DNA of 64,000 nucleotides from an uncultured Erysipelotrichaceae bacterium (GCA_902773005.1 CACYCS010000050.1:22082-86081), one strand, 5' to 3'. Counted from the first letter of the stretch, positions 1 through 10,000 are shown. The notes: generated from the sequence alone by a model not told the origin. Numbers and translations: made by a program.

Positions 1-307
1 ATTCGCGGATGGCCATCAATTAATCCGAAACCTATGCGACGGCGCAAAAGCCGGCTATAAATATTTTGCTATCGGCAGGAAAGCGACGGTTGTATTGAAA
101 TTAAGGGGAAGCGAAGGAACGCTTCTTCTTGCTGATAACGAAAGCCTAACCGAAGCCGTCGAAGCGAAGTTTCAGGGAAACAATGGATTCAGCGAGATAG
201 AAATCCCATTCGATTTCAAAGGCAACAAATGCCCTCTATATATTTCTTATAAAGGAAACGGGCGCGTAGACCTCCTCTCGTTTGCGATTAGGCCTGTCGA
301 TATATAA
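1..307 (+). CDS. C-terminal fragment of a probable GH43-family glycosidase (5' end outside window)
   Basis: The frame is open from base 2 to a TAA at 305-307 and encodes about 100 residues, so only the end of a longer gene is visible. The visible part looks like the C-terminal beta-sandwich of GH43/CBM6-like enzymes: a GRKATVVLKLRG strand, a polar loop, then PLYISYKGNGRVDLLSF near the end. This is inferred from pattern; no catalytic residue is inside the window. It runs toward, not with, the large minus-strand locus. A TTG at 95 could be mistaken for a start, but coding continues upstream of it. It could instead be the CBM6-like tail of another carbohydrate-active protein. Confidence 0.6.
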   Translation, partial: FADGHQLIRNLCDGAKAGYKYFAIGRKATVVLKLRGSEGTLLLADNESLTEAVEAKFQGNNGFSEIEIPFDFKGNKCPLYISYKGNGRVDLLSFAIRPVDI

Positions 308-313
308 ATCCGT

Positions 314-512
314 GCGGACAAAGATTGTCCTTTGCCCTGATTGGTTGTAACAAGGGAAAAACGCCCATCCAATCGCTTGAATGGGCGTCCCCTTCCGCAG
401 CGGGGAAAGCATGCGCCCCGCCGCAGAAGAGCCGGGCGGGCTTGACCGCGGAGGCCACTCCGCCCATAATGTTTGTGTGCGCTCCCCCCGAAAGGGGGGT
501 TGCTTTTTTCTA
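314..512 (+). ncRNA. structured RNA, family copy 1 (GGACA-hairpin RNA)
   Basis: No plausible gene lies here; the stretch folds into consecutive hairpins. P1 is GGACA (316-320), 5-nt loop, TGTCC (326-330). P2 pairs CCCT with AGGG just after it. P3 is CGCCCAT (362-368) with ATGGGCG (381-387). P4 is GCGGGG (400-405) with CCCCGC (416-421), closing a loop AAAGCATGCG. A strong terminator ends it. The window's last 120 bases (63880-64000) carry a second copy with the same order, a nearly identical P4 loop (AAAGCGTGCG), the same following AGAGCYGGGC, and different but still paired stem bases. I do not recognise a named RNA class. Confidence 0.75.
481..510 (+). terminator. intrinsic terminator of RNA copy 1
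   Basis: Six C (484-489), loop GAAA, six G (494-499), then TTGC and six T (504-509). It ends the structured RNA on the plus strand. Confidence 0.9.
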
Positions 513-566
513 GGCGATGGGCCCGCCCGTCATATGGCCAGCGGCCAGATGGCGAGCGAAATCACC

Positions 567-669
567 AACGCCAGAATCAAAGAAATCGTGAAGCGAATAT
601 ACGATAGCCCTGCTAAGAAAGGGCTTCCCTAATTTCCCGGAGTTCTTCTTTCCTACCGTAAAAATCCGT
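567..669 (-). pseudogene. remnant of a PD-(D/E)XK-type AAA ATPase gene (paralogue of 30690-32114)
   Basis: Reading the minus strand from 669, ACG is followed by codons for DFYGRKEELREIREALS and then TAG (613-615). This matches the first residues (NFYGRTEELREMREALS) of the intact ATPase at 30690-32114. Immediately after, in another frame, comes AIVYSLHDFFDSGVG, matching that protein's C-terminal ATVYSLDDFFSPYLG. About 440 codons between them are missing and the start ATG is now ACG. A ribosome site (AAGGAG) and the CCAACAAA promoter box at 698-728 are still recognisable. It is therefore an internally deleted, dead copy. Confidence 0.8.
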
Positions 670-697
670 AGCGTTCTCCTTGCAGCTATAAGAAATT

Positions 698-728
698 CCA
701 ACAAATTTGTTGGCAACTATTTTGTTGG
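698..728. repeat. CCAACAAA palindromic box upstream of the ATPase pseudogene
   Basis: A perfect 16-bp palindrome, CCAACAAATTTGTTGG (698-713), is followed by a further half-site TTTGTTGG (721-728) in 15-bp register. The same arrangement with one more half-site stands before the intact paralogue (32146-32191). Confidence 0.85.
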
Positions 729-854
729 CGTTTCCGCTTCATAGAAAAAGTGCGCGAAGATGACTGAGGCGTTTAGAAAAAGCGTGTGGCCTAGTAAACT
801 GAGCGCGTTTTTCAATGCACGCCCCCACCAAATGCCTGCGAACTTCATGTTTTT

Positions 855-2060
855 TCAATAAACTAGGTTCCTACCATCAGCTTTGCTGAAGAGTTGAATT
901 TTGTCCAAAGAGATATCGCAATATATGACACGTTTCTCTCCGTTTGAGTTCTTCATTGATTCGCCAGAAAGAGAAGGGTCAAAAGGAACTTTAATCGTGA
1001 GAGTTACATCCCCGACCTTTACGTGTAGATGATGCTCCGTCCCCATCATCTCCGCAATTATCACTTCCGCAGCAATTCCCTCCCCAGGCATCTTTCCAAA
1101 GGAGAAATAATCGGGTCGCACCCCCACCGTTATTTCACCCTCCTGGGCGCCTTTAGAATCTAAAACTCTCGAAATATCGGCGGGCAACACATACTCCCGC
1201 CCTAAGGTAACAAGCGTCCATCCTTCCCCCTTTCGTGACAATGTGCCATCAAAGAAATTCATCTGGGGCGTGCCGATGAACCCTGCAACGAAAAGGTTGG
1301 CAGGCTTATTGAAAACTTCCACGGGCGTTCCAACCTGTTGGATGATTCCGTCTTTCATAACGACAATGCGATCTCCCAGGGTCACTGCCTCCACTTGATC
1401 GTGGGTAACGTAAATGAAAGTCGTCTGAATCTTTTGGCGAAGCAAGATTAGCTCGCCGCGCATTTGGTTGCGCAGTTTGGCATCAAGGTTTGACAAAGGT
1501 TCATCCATGAGGAATGCCTTTGGGCTTCTAACGATTGCCCTGCCTATCGCGACGCGCTGCCTTTGCCCGCCCGAGAGGGCCTTTGGTTTACGTTCAAGAT
1601 AGTCTTGAATCTCAAGGATTTTGGCTGCAGCGATAACTTTTTCATCAATTTCGGCGTTCGTGTAATGTCGCTTGTAAGGAATGCGCTTCCCATTCTTATC
1701 AAGGCGATAGGAACCGTCTTTGTTCCTGCGATAATCCAGGATCTTTTTGAGACGGAGGCCAAAAGCCATGTTGTTATATACGGTCATGCTCGGATAAAGG
1801 GCGTAATTTTGGAATACCATCGCAATATCGCGATCCTTCGGCTCCATCTCATTCACAAGTACGTCATCGATGTAGATCTCGCCTTGGCTGATATCTTCCA
1901 GACCCGCAATCATTCTGAGAGTGGTTGATTTGCCGCATCCTGACGGACCGACGAAAACAACGAACTCACCATCTCCAATCTCAAGATTAAAATCCTTAAC
2001 GGCAGGTTCTTTGCTGTTTTCGTAGTATTTATAAACGCTCTTAAGTGTGACGCTAGCCAT
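855..2060 (-). CDS. sugar ABC transporter ATP-binding protein (MsmK/UgpC type)
   Basis: 401 residues. This cytoplasmic ATPase energises carbohydrate importers. Walker A GPSGCGKST is at 38-46, the Q-loop at Q84, the LSGGQ signature at 162-166 and Walker B FLMDEP at 183-188, followed by a switch HD (YVTHDQ). A C-terminal TOBE-like regulatory part covers the last ~130 residues. Between Q-loop and signature there is a Lys/Arg/Tyr-rich insertion (about 107-133) that usual MsmK proteins lack. It is the last gene of the locus and overlaps the GH43-like gene by 8 bp, so it presumably serves permeases 13809-16617. It may also serve other importers, as MsmK-type ATPases often do. Confidence 0.93.
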   Translation of the reverse strand: MASVTLKSVYKYYENSKEPAVKDFNLEIGDGEFVVFVGPSGCGKSTTLRMIAGLEDISQGEIYIDDVLVNEMEPKDRDIAMVFQNYALYPSMTVYNNMAFGLRLKKILDYRRNKDGSYRLDKNGKRIPYKRHYTNAEIDEKVIAAAKILEIQDYLERKPKALSGGQRQRVAIGRAIVRSPKAFLMDEPLSNLDAKLRNQMRGELILLRQKIQTTFIYVTHDQVEAVTLGDRIVVMKDGIIQQVGTPVEVFNKPANLFVAGFIGTPQMNFFDGTLSRKGEGWTLVTLGREYVLPADISRVLDSKGAQEGEITVGVRPDYFSFGKMPGEGIAAEVIIAEMMGTEHHLHVKVGDVTLTIKVPFDPSLSGESMKNSNGEKRVIYCDISLDKIQLFSKADGRNLVY

Positions 2061-2904
2061 GTTGTTCCTCCTTTGCTACGAGAAATCCTCCAGAAAAACT
2101 AATCTCACGGAAGCAAGGCCTTTCCTGCAAGTGGGGAAAATTAGGCCTATGGAACGCCAAATAAAGTCGTCCATCTCTCTCAAAAACCATTCCGTGCCCC
2201 CCATCATTTTCAATTAGCGGGTTTTTGGCATGCTGATAGGGGCCGAAGATGTCTTTAGCTTTCGCCTGTCCAATGGAGTATCCGGTTTTGCTAAAGCTAC
2301 TCCAGATCATAACGATCTCGCCATCGTGCTTCAGCAAAAATGGACCGTCTGTGACAAATCCCTTTTCCTTGAGGACCACCCATGGGGCTTCGCTTGCTTT
2401 AAACAAGATGACGGGCTCTCCGATTGCCTCGAGTCGATCGTTCACTTCCACCGCCATGATCTCGCCATCATAGCATTCCGTCCACTCGTGGGAAAAAATG
2501 ATGTATCGTTTGTCCTTCCATTCGAAATATGTTCCATCTAAATGGGAGAACACCTTTTCAAAGAGAGGGTGGGGCTTCGGCAAAAACGGGCCAACAGGGC
2601 TATTCGATTCGAATATTTGAATCCTGCGTACTCCGTTTCCGCTGGAACAGGCGGCAATCATATAAAAGATATCGTTAATTTCTACCACTTCTGGCGCCCA
2701 AAACTGTTCATAGCCCCAAAAGGAGTCGTCCCGCTTGAACGCGATGTGAGGTTCAAACAACTCCAAGTCTTCCGACTCATAGACCTTGAAGCCATCGCCC
2801 TTGCCGCCCCAGGCCTGCTCATCGGTTGTGCCATATAAGTAAAATTTTCCACAATGAAAAAAGACATATGGGTCGCGTATGTAGAGGTCTTTCCGTGTAA
2901 TCAT
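2053..2904 (-). CDS. glycoside hydrolase family 43-like protein, no signal peptide
   Basis: 283 residues forming a five-bladed propeller type fold. It carries the GH43 landmarks RDPYV (candidate base D11), FWAPEV (69-73 region) and LDGTYF (pKa-modulating D123). Where most GH43 enzymes have the general-acid Glu (EGP) it has TDGPF, giving D186. Similar TDGPF variants occur in some GH43 lineages as far as I recall, so activity is not excluded. No signal peptide is seen, so it probably acts in the cytoplasm on imported oligosaccharides. The start ATG overlaps the preceding stop (ATGA at 2901-2904). Arabinan- or xylan-type substrates are typical of the family; the exact one cannot be read here. 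Confidence 0.85.
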   Translation of the reverse strand: MITRKDLYIRDPYVFFHCGKFYLYGTTDEQAWGGKGDGFKVYESEDLELFEPHIAFKRDDSFWGYEQFWAPEVVEINDIFYMIAACSSGNGVRRIQIFESNSPVGPFLPKPHPLFEKVFSHLDGTYFEWKDKRYIIFSHEWTECYDGEIMAVEVNDRLEAIGEPVILFKASEAPWVVLKEKGFVTDGPFLLKHDGEIVMIWSSFSKTGYSIGQAKAKDIFGPYQHAKNPLIENDGGHGMVFERDGRLYLAFHRPNFPHLQERPCFREISFSGGFLVAKEEQHG

Positions 2905-3383
2905 AGGATTCTAAGTTCCTTTTTCGAGAGCCAAAGATAAACGAAGGGCAAAGGAAGAATCAAAGCTGCCAAAGCGATATAGCGTTTCTCTCGCTCGATT
3001 TTGAACTTCAGCATCACTTTTTTCGTTGAGCTAATAAGCGAAGCGTAAAGAGCAACAAAACAGCCTGCCATCACCACGGCCATGATTTCCCATAGCGGCA
3101 CTACCGATTCCGGGGGAAGGTGGTCGTTCCCCCAGAACCCATAGATGCAGGCAAAGATTGGTATAAGAAGGAAGGTAGTCGCCACGAAGGAATAATTCTT
3201 CACCGGAATCGTGAATACGGGGAAGGCGCCAATTTGCCTTCCAAGCAATGAAAAGGCATAGAAAGGTATGAAGACCTTCTGGGGCTTTGCCTCGCCCAGA
3301 CGCCTCAAAAGAAAGAAGACGCCTATTGAATAATAGTAGACGAAAACGAGTATCCCAAGTATCACGAATACGATGCTGACCAT
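2901..3383 (-). CDS. small four-helix membrane protein, function unknown
   Basis: 160 residues with about four hydrophobic segments: 3-28, 62-88 region, 98-118, and 135-153. They are separated by short basic loops (FFLLRRLGEAKPQK; KFKIEREKRY). No family motif was recognised. It lies 4 bp after the solute-binding protein gene and overlaps the GH43-like gene by ATGA, so it is translated as part of the transporter block. A role in assembling or anchoring the importer or the surface glycan-binding proteins is conceivable but unsupported. Confidence 0.7.
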   Translation of the reverse strand: MVSIVFVILGILVFVYYYSIGVFFLLRRLGEAKPQKVFIPFYAFSLLGRQIGAFPVFTIPVKNYSFVATTFLLIPIFACIYGFWGNDHLPPESVVPLWEIMAVVMAGCFVALYASLISSTKKVMLKFKIEREKRYIALAALILPLPFVYLWLSKKELRIL

Positions 3384-3387
3384 ACCT

Positions 3388-5043
3388 TTATAGCAATTCC
3401 GAAAGCTGTTTCAGGGTCGTGTAATGATTGTACACGGCCGCAGAGTAATCGTGGGTGGACGAAAGATAGTTGTCGACAATCGCCTCATGCTCGGCCTTAG
3501 AGTAGTTCTTAGTGCCCGCCCAAATGGATTGGGTGTAGTTGAACATCTCCTTTCTTGCCGAAAAATGCCTGTTCAGCAGGGTTTTGTCAGGCAGAATCAG
3601 CATATAGTCCACCTTGTCGTTGACGAGGTAATTCTCCGCTTGACGCGCTTTTGCAATCCACGCAAGTTCCTGTTCGCTGAAGCCTGCATATTCCATGTCC
3701 GAAATCACCTGGTTTTCCACAAGTGTCAAGATTCCCGAGTAAGGCTTATTCTCATAGTCATAGCCTTCGGGGAAGCTATAGCGCCCATTTGAATCGACGA
3801 AATAATGGACGCCTTTGACGCCATATCTGCAAAGGTCGTAATTCTCCTTGGACGAATAGGCCCAATTCAAGAAGGAAAGAATTTTCTTATGATCTGGGGA
3901 GTTCTTCGCAATCACTGCGCCAAAGGTTCCAAGCGAATTGCGCATGAAACCCTTTTGAGTGCTTTCTTTGTCCTTCGTCATCGCGCCAAGTACCGCAAAT
4001 TTTGCTTCAGGATTCTCCTTTTTGCAAAGGCGGGCCACTTCGATTAAATGCGTGATAGTCGGGTTTTCAAGGAAGACGCCCGTCTTTTCGGCGATGAAAT
4101 CGGTCTCGCAATCATCGACTTTTTTATCATCGGGAGAAGCGGGCAGAATTCCATTGGAGATCCAGCGAGACTCCACCGACAAAACATCCCCGTAACCCTT
4201 GTTGATGAGCCCGCCAACATCAACAATCGGAGTTCCCTGATATTCCGACTCGCTGCTTGTGTAATAGCCGGCAGGAACTCCATAGGCCCCGAGTATGCCC
4301 GTCTTTTCAATTTCGTAAATCGCGCCCGAAATCGTATAAGGGAGATTGTAACGTTCTTTCATGGCGAGGCACATTCTCTCGAAGGTTTCGTAATTGTCGA
4401 CAAGCTCGAGCCCTGCCTTTTCCTCGTCGGAGAATCCACAAGCTTCCATCCAGTCCTTACGGACGAGGATGCCAAACTTGTAAGGCTTCACGACGGAGGG
4501 AATCGCAATTGTTTCGAACGAGGAGGTGAGCACCCTGGCAACAGCGTTAAGACTAAGCCCGTCTCCGTCGCTCCATTTCATATTTTTGCCAATATACTCA
4601 TAATCCTCAAAATCATTCGTAAGGTTTCGATAAAGGCCGTTTTGGCTGATCCAATCGTCAATCCCATCGCCACCGCCCATGTGGGAGATAATGACATCGA
4701 TGGATCCGTCTGTAATTCCGGTCGTGATTGAGTTCTTCATGTTTTGACCCAAGAATTCGACGTTGAATTTGAGCCGGACTCCCTGATCTTCGTAATAACG
4801 GTCCTCGATTGCCTTGTAAACTTCGGCTTCCATCCCACCTTTGCGCCAGGCGAATTCGCTGCTTCCGCCCGCGTAAATAGTTATCGTCGTGGCATCTGAC
4901 TGGACGTTTTGGTTAGAGGAGGCCTCGACCGAAGGCGAGGATCCACTGCCCCTTTCGGTAGAGGATTCTTTTGGGCTTTCTCCGCCGCACGAAATTAATA
5001 AAGCAGAGAAGCCAATTAGCGACAAAATTCTTTTATTGATCAT
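3388..5043 (-). CDS. extracellular solute-binding lipoprotein (family 1, LplA-like)
   Basis: 551 residues. The N-terminus is a lipoprotein signal, with Cys in LLISCGG near residue 19, followed by a Ser-rich linker. The rest has the layout of large polysaccharide-type solute-binding proteins, and a TITIYAGGSSEFAW strand starts the mature domain. It should capture the oligosaccharide outside the membrane and deliver it to permeases 14779-16617 and 13809-14777. An SD (AAGGAGG) sits 8 nt before the ATG. It lies between the secreted modular proteins and the small membrane protein in the same operon. Confidence 0.9.
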   Translation of the reverse strand: MINKRILSLIGFSALLISCGGESPKESSTERGSGSSPSVEASSNQNVQSDATTITIYAGGSSEFAWRKGGMEAEVYKAIEDRYYEDQGVRLKFNVEFLGQNMKNSITTGITDGSIDVIISHMGGGDGIDDWISQNGLYRNLTNDFEDYEYIGKNMKWSDGDGLSLNAVARVLTSSFETIAIPSVVKPYKFGILVRKDWMEACGFSDEEKAGLELVDNYETFERMCLAMKERYNLPYTISGAIYEIEKTGILGAYGVPAGYYTSSESEYQGTPIVDVGGLINKGYGDVLSVESRWISNGILPASPDDKKVDDCETDFIAEKTGVFLENPTITHLIEVARLCKKENPEAKFAVLGAMTKDKESTQKGFMRNSLGTFGAVIAKNSPDHKKILSFLNWAYSSKENYDLCRYGVKGVHYFVDSNGRYSFPEGYDYENKPYSGILTLVENQVISDMEYAGFSEQELAWIAKARQAENYLVNDKVDYMLILPDKTLLNRHFSARKEMFNYTQSIWAGTKNYSKAEHEAIVDNYLSSTHDYSAAVYNHYTTLKQLSELL

Positions 5044-5057
5044 GGGATTAGCCTCCT

Positions 5058-7052
5058 TTATGCAACAAGCGTGCGAACATTATCAATGTAGACACTACCT
5101 TTCGGCGCGACGATAGAAGCGTTGCTATATTGCCCACTGAAGGCACCGACATGGGTTTTCGCGAATGAATAGTCAAATAGGACCGTATACCAGACATCTG
5201 CTTGGATAATTTCACCACCCTCTTCAATTTTCTGAAGCTCGCCTTCGACGTTCTTATAAACACTTATCGATGAATTGAAAGTTCCGTTATTGAATGGCCC
5301 ATACGAGCTTCCAACAGAGAGCAGGTTAGTTTGCGAAGATCCGTTATTATTCCCTTGAAGCCTTGCGGAAGAGGAGGCTGCAAGGCAGATATCCAACGCA
5401 AAATGGGTGACTCCGCTAGAGCGAATCAAGGACATGACCTCTGCGGAGTTGTTTGTGGTCGTCGCACGAGCGGTTTCGGGGAAGTCGAGCTGGTCCTTAT
5501 ATGTTCCGGATCCAGTAGCGCAATACACGCCAGCCCTACCTCCAGCTTCGCTTCCATACGCTCCATACGTTCCAGGATGAGTGATGTCGCTTTCATTCGT
5601 GTAGACAGCCAAACGGCTTCCGTCGGACTCGACCTTTGTGCCGACAACGTCTACCTTTACCTCCGTTTCAAGTACAGTCTCATCTTTTGTAAATGAGATG
5701 GTTGGCGTGCTATTTCCGACGTGGAGCGCTTTGGCAACAATACGGCCACATTCGATGGAAACGTCTTCCTCCGAATCTACAGAGGCGACGTAATCATCAG
5801 TTTTAGCGCCATTTTCATATACATCCACATCAAGATCGGCCGATGTCGCTTTTTCTCCATAAAGAGCAGGGAACTCATTGATCAAAGAAGCGTTATTGAC
5901 TAAGGAATAAGAAGACTGATTCACAGAAAGATACGATGCCTTCGGGTTGACGTGATATAGCTTTGGCTGAGATAAGTAGAAGGAACCCTTCCCATAAGTG
6001 AAATGTACGCATTCGTACTGATCGGAACCAAATGTGGCTAAATTGGTGGCATCAACAACGACGCGATACCATTTTCCGGCATCTGTCCTACTGGTGATTA
6101 CATCACCATCATACACGCTTATGTGGTCATTGGAATCGCCGATGACACTCCCGGCAGTAAACACGTCTCGCACGTGCTTGTTCGCGTCGCCTCCGCCAGT
6201 TTGGGAATATAGGGAGAAAAAGGATCCACTTTCCAAATATGCGTCGAAAACCACGTATTGTATGCCGTGCTTCCATGCGTTGGCGTTCGATGCCGGCTTT
6301 GTCGTATGCTTTAATTCCTCAAGGTCAATCACGTCGCTCCAGTTCGCCTTCGCGGCTTCGAATTTGTACACCTTCTCGCCAGAGCCGGTCGGATCTTCGA
6401 CAAGGCCAAAAGTGGCTCCGCCGTTCCCGACTTGCGTAAAAGAGCCATAGCGGTAGGTGCTCTTTAGATAAGAGACCACACCGTTAGAATAGGTTCTTTC
6501 AACGTCATCTCCATTGACGTTGTCCACGAAGGTGACTCCATCTCCCATTCCAGATGAGGCGGTCACGCAGTCATATTCGATGTTGATTGAATCGATGGTC
6601 GTCAACGCATTGGAATGGATGGTTATATAGTTGCCATAGATTGTGGTTGGTACGCCACTTCTGAGATCGAAGTACATCTCCTCCCCGTCTTGTTCAAATT
6701 GGGTTTTGACGGTCAGCGATCCGGAAAAGGTAGCAGTGATGGACTGAAGCCCTCGAGCCTCATCCTTTGTGATTGTACCGTTATAATTCAGTGTGCAAAG
6801 CCCCCCCTCATACGCCTTGACACGATTGAAAGTGTATGTGGCGTATTGAATCCCCGTATAATTGATGCCGTATTGCCAGCTCGTGGCAGCAGTTGGGGCG
6901 TTCGCGGAATTCAGCGTATCCGAGCGGGAAGCGTTCACGAATGATGGGGCGATCGTCTCAACGTTCGCGACACCAAAAGCGCCAATAGCCGATGCGAGAG
7001 CCGCGGCCGTCAAAGCGACGACGGATAGAATTTTGATACTGCTTTTTGACAT
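5058..7052 (-). CDS. secreted modular protein with two copies of a carbohydrate-binding-like module
   Basis: 664 residues with an ordinary signal peptide (hydrophobic ALTAAALASAIGAFGV, no lipobox). Two ~170-residue modules end in similar strands: GKWYRVVVDATNL then GSFYLSQPKLYHV (about 200-370), and DVWYTVLFDYS then GSVYIDNVRTLVA (last ~180). A bacterial Ig-like (BIG2-type) stretch lies between them (SYLSVNQSSYSLVNNASL and following). Related modules occur in the neighbouring 7080-10232 protein. There is no catalytic signature; it is probably a cell-surface or released glycan-binding protein. SD AAGGAGG precedes the ATG. Family unknown to me. Confidence 0.75.
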   Translation of the reverse strand: MSKSSIKILSVVALTAAALASAIGAFGVANVETIAPSFVNASRSDTLNSANAPTAATSWQYGINYTGIQYATYTFNRVKAYEGGLCTLNYNGTITKDEARGLQSITATFSGSLTVKTQFEQDGEEMYFDLRSGVPTTIYGNYITIHSNALTTIDSINIEYDCVTASSGMGDGVTFVDNVNGDDVERTYSNGVVSYLKSTYRYGSFTQVGNGGATFGLVEDPTGSGEKVYKFEAAKANWSDVIDLEELKHTTKPASNANAWKHGIQYVVFDAYLESGSFFSLYSQTGGGDANKHVRDVFTAGSVIGDSNDHISVYDGDVITSRTDAGKWYRVVVDATNLATFGSDQYECVHFTYGKGSFYLSQPKLYHVNPKASYLSVNQSSYSLVNNASLINEFPALYGEKATSADLDVDVYENGAKTDDYVASVDSEEDVSIECGRIVAKALHVGNSTPTISFTKDETVLETEVKVDVVGTKVESDGSRLAVYTNESDITHPGTYGAYGSEAGGRAGVYCATGSGTYKDQLDFPETARATTTNNSAEVMSLIRSSGVTHFALDICLAASSSARLQGNNNGSSQTNLLSVGSSYGPFNNGTFNSSISVYKNVEGELQKIEEGGEIIQADVWYTVLFDYSFAKTHVGAFSGQYSNASIVAPKGSVYIDNVRTLVA

Positions 7053-7079
7053 GGTTAATCCTCCTTATAGCAGCAAATA

Positions 7080-10000
7080 TTATTGATTAGTCTCTACCGA
7101 GAGTTCTTCAGTAGGGATGGAATCGTGGTAATAGCGAACATCGGCGAAATGCATCGTTCCGCTTACGTTCGTGATCTCGGCGCATGTGTAGCCCGATTTG
7201 TATTGATTCGAGAATGCGGAGAAATCGATTACGACGCGGTACCAAACGTCAGCCTGAAGAGCATCGACTTTGGTGCCGTCAAGATAGAACGAAATGTTAT
7301 CGTTTGGCCCCGTTGCCTCAGCAATCGGTGAAGTCGTCGATAGTTTCAGGTTGACATGCGAACCATTAGGCGCAACGCAGGCGATTCTGCCAGTAGTTCC
7401 TGAACTCAGACGAATGGCATAGCTCACGTAAGCGATGTGGCCTGCGACGATTCGTTTATATGAGTCGGCGGCTTGGTCGTGGCGAGTCGACTCGACGTCA
7501 AGTTTATTGTTCCAGCTCGCGACATCGGCGTGGTAGCGATAAGAATTCACAACTCCGTCAATCGTCTCCGTTTCCTTTTCGTAGGTAGCGGGATTATTTG
7601 CGTCGCTTGCAACGATTGTCATCGCGCCCATGCGATAATGGTCAAACACCGTCACGCGCACGCTGTCCGAATAGGTGATTCCGTCGCTTAGGAATGACAG
7701 CGTCACCGTTGCAACACCCACGCTCTTACCGATAATGGTGCCTTCGATGATCTCTATTGCATCGGCATCGCCTTCTATGGACACGTTGAGATCAGAGAAG
7801 GAAAGAGGGTTCTTGTTATCGATGGCCGTGAACACGATGCTATGCCTTTTCTCGAAGTAGCTGCTGTCCCCGCAATGCAAGGTCACCTCGTCTTCCGCAA
7901 TCGACAGGTAGGTTGGCCGATATACGCGGAAGCGAATCCTTCCTTCCTTCGACTTTTGGTTGCAAGTCACAGTGAATGTGATGGTAACTTCTCCTTCTCC
8001 ATCCAGAGCGACCACCGACCCAGTGACAGAGGCAATCTCGCTATCCGCAAAGGCATCGGTTATTTCATATTCATCCGTTGCAAGGGAGCCATAATAAACA
8101 CTGATTTGATCGCGGATATCATGCGTTTCTTCCAAATAGGCATAATCCACGTCGGTCACGATCAAACGAATGGGGTCCTCTTGCGAAAGGTCATCGAAGA
8201 AGCTCTCGTCTTTGTAATATGCAATATCTTGGATTTCAAAGATAGCATCCCCGCTCGAAGTTAGATATGCGGAGGAGGAACTCTTTCCATCTATCCTGAC
8301 GACAATGTCAATTGTCTCTCCTTCGGGGATAGTATCGATGGGGGCTCCGTCTACGAATAGTTTGACGAAGGGACTTGAAACGAACGAGTTAGCGGCGAGA
8401 GAAATATGAACGAATGACCCTGTTGAATAGTTATAGACGTAGAGAAGCGGCGTGCCACTTATGTGCTTGTAGGTGAAATGGAAGTAGGTATAACCTCCGG
8501 AAACCGCGGTTCCATGGATCAAACTATACGGTTCGATCTTACTACGTGCCTCGCGGTCCATCGCCTTTGCGCTTGTGCTGTCATATGTCCACGCCCCGGA
8601 AGAACCCTTCTCGAAAGAGATATAATTCGGCGAATAGACTACGAATTCATCATCGGTAATGGCTCTATTTTCGTTCGTCTCATCAACTGTCAATCCACGC
8701 ACGCGCCTATCATAGACGCGAGTAATTGAATCAAGCATGGAGAAGTCATAGTGGTAACGAATGTTGTCAAAATAGATTGCATCCCCAACAAAGCAAGGCG
8801 CGCAATATAGCGTAGAGCTTGTTTGTCCAGCCGCCATGTTCATGGTGATAATCGCCTCGATGTCCATGACGACGGTCAGCCAGGTATTGTCGACAAGGGT
8901 ATTCGTGGCATTCCCGTTCGCATCCACGATGAGAATGTCATCGCGGTTGACCTGAACGTCATTGTAGAAATAAGAATTCGCACCGGTGCCATACGCGCCC
9001 ATGAGGATTCCTTTCTGGCCCGTGTAATAGATGTCGAAAGATAGCAACGTATAGCCTTCATCTACAAGATGCTGATATTGCGATACGCCATTTTTTGTCG
9101 TCGTCTCATAGAATTCAGCACGAGCATTCCAGGCGGCCCAAACAGGGTTAGCCGAATTTTGGTTCGCCGGATCATCCATGATTTCAAATTTCAGGACGCC
9201 GTCCCTTCCGGCGAAGTCGGTGACTGTCTTATCGATGACGGCTCCGGGCTGAATTTCAATCTCTTCCGATTCCGATTTCTCATCAAACGATGGATAAAGG
9301 GTCACTGAAATATCCTCTTCTACTTCGTTCACGGATTTTGGGGACACCTTGCCTTTCACCATCAAAGGCGCAGGGCCCTCATAAGGTGAAGAAACAAAGA
9401 TCTTGTTCCCTTCCGTCACAAGATAAGGATTTGCATCAAGGGAGACTTCAAGCTGAACATCCTTCAGCTCTCCGCGCTCATAATATTGACCATCCACTTG
9501 GGCTTGGTTCTTTTTGACTGGGGCATCTTCGTTTACCGAATAGACTTCAAATTCGTTTTGTTGAAGTATCAGAGCTTTTTCTTGGCGCACATGCGCAGTG
9601 AACGTTTTTTCCGCAAGCTCTTTTCCCTTCCATGTGCCGGTGATTTTGACCAAGGCGTCCCCGACGTTTCTCCCGCGTAGACTATTGTCATCTACCACTT
9701 CGATAACGTCAGAAGCTTCGGTAACCAATTCGAATTCGAAGAGATCGTATAACTCACCATCGTAGCGGACCTTAGGCATTACTTCAGTTAACGCATTCAC
9801 AAAGCAATCAATGTCTTCGACCACGATATTTGGGGTCTTCAATTGATTTTTCGCGACGATCCTGCATGTACCTTTCCCAACAGCAGAGGTCGCCGTGATG
9901 ATGGCTTCGCCGATTGTTCCTTGGCAGGAAACATGGCCAAATTCATTAACTTTCGCGATGCTGGCATCGCTAGATTCCCAACTCACCTCCCCCGTAAAAT

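Noticed and set aside
776..815. Terminator of the big glycan operon
   Set aside because: A GCGTG/CACGC pairing before T5 exists on the minus strand, but the loop is over 30 nt, so it is not convincing.
4048..4731. 227-codon open frame on the plus strand
   Set aside because: It lies fully opposite the solute-binding protein gene, which has signal peptide, SD and family motifs; the plus-strand product has no recognisable features.
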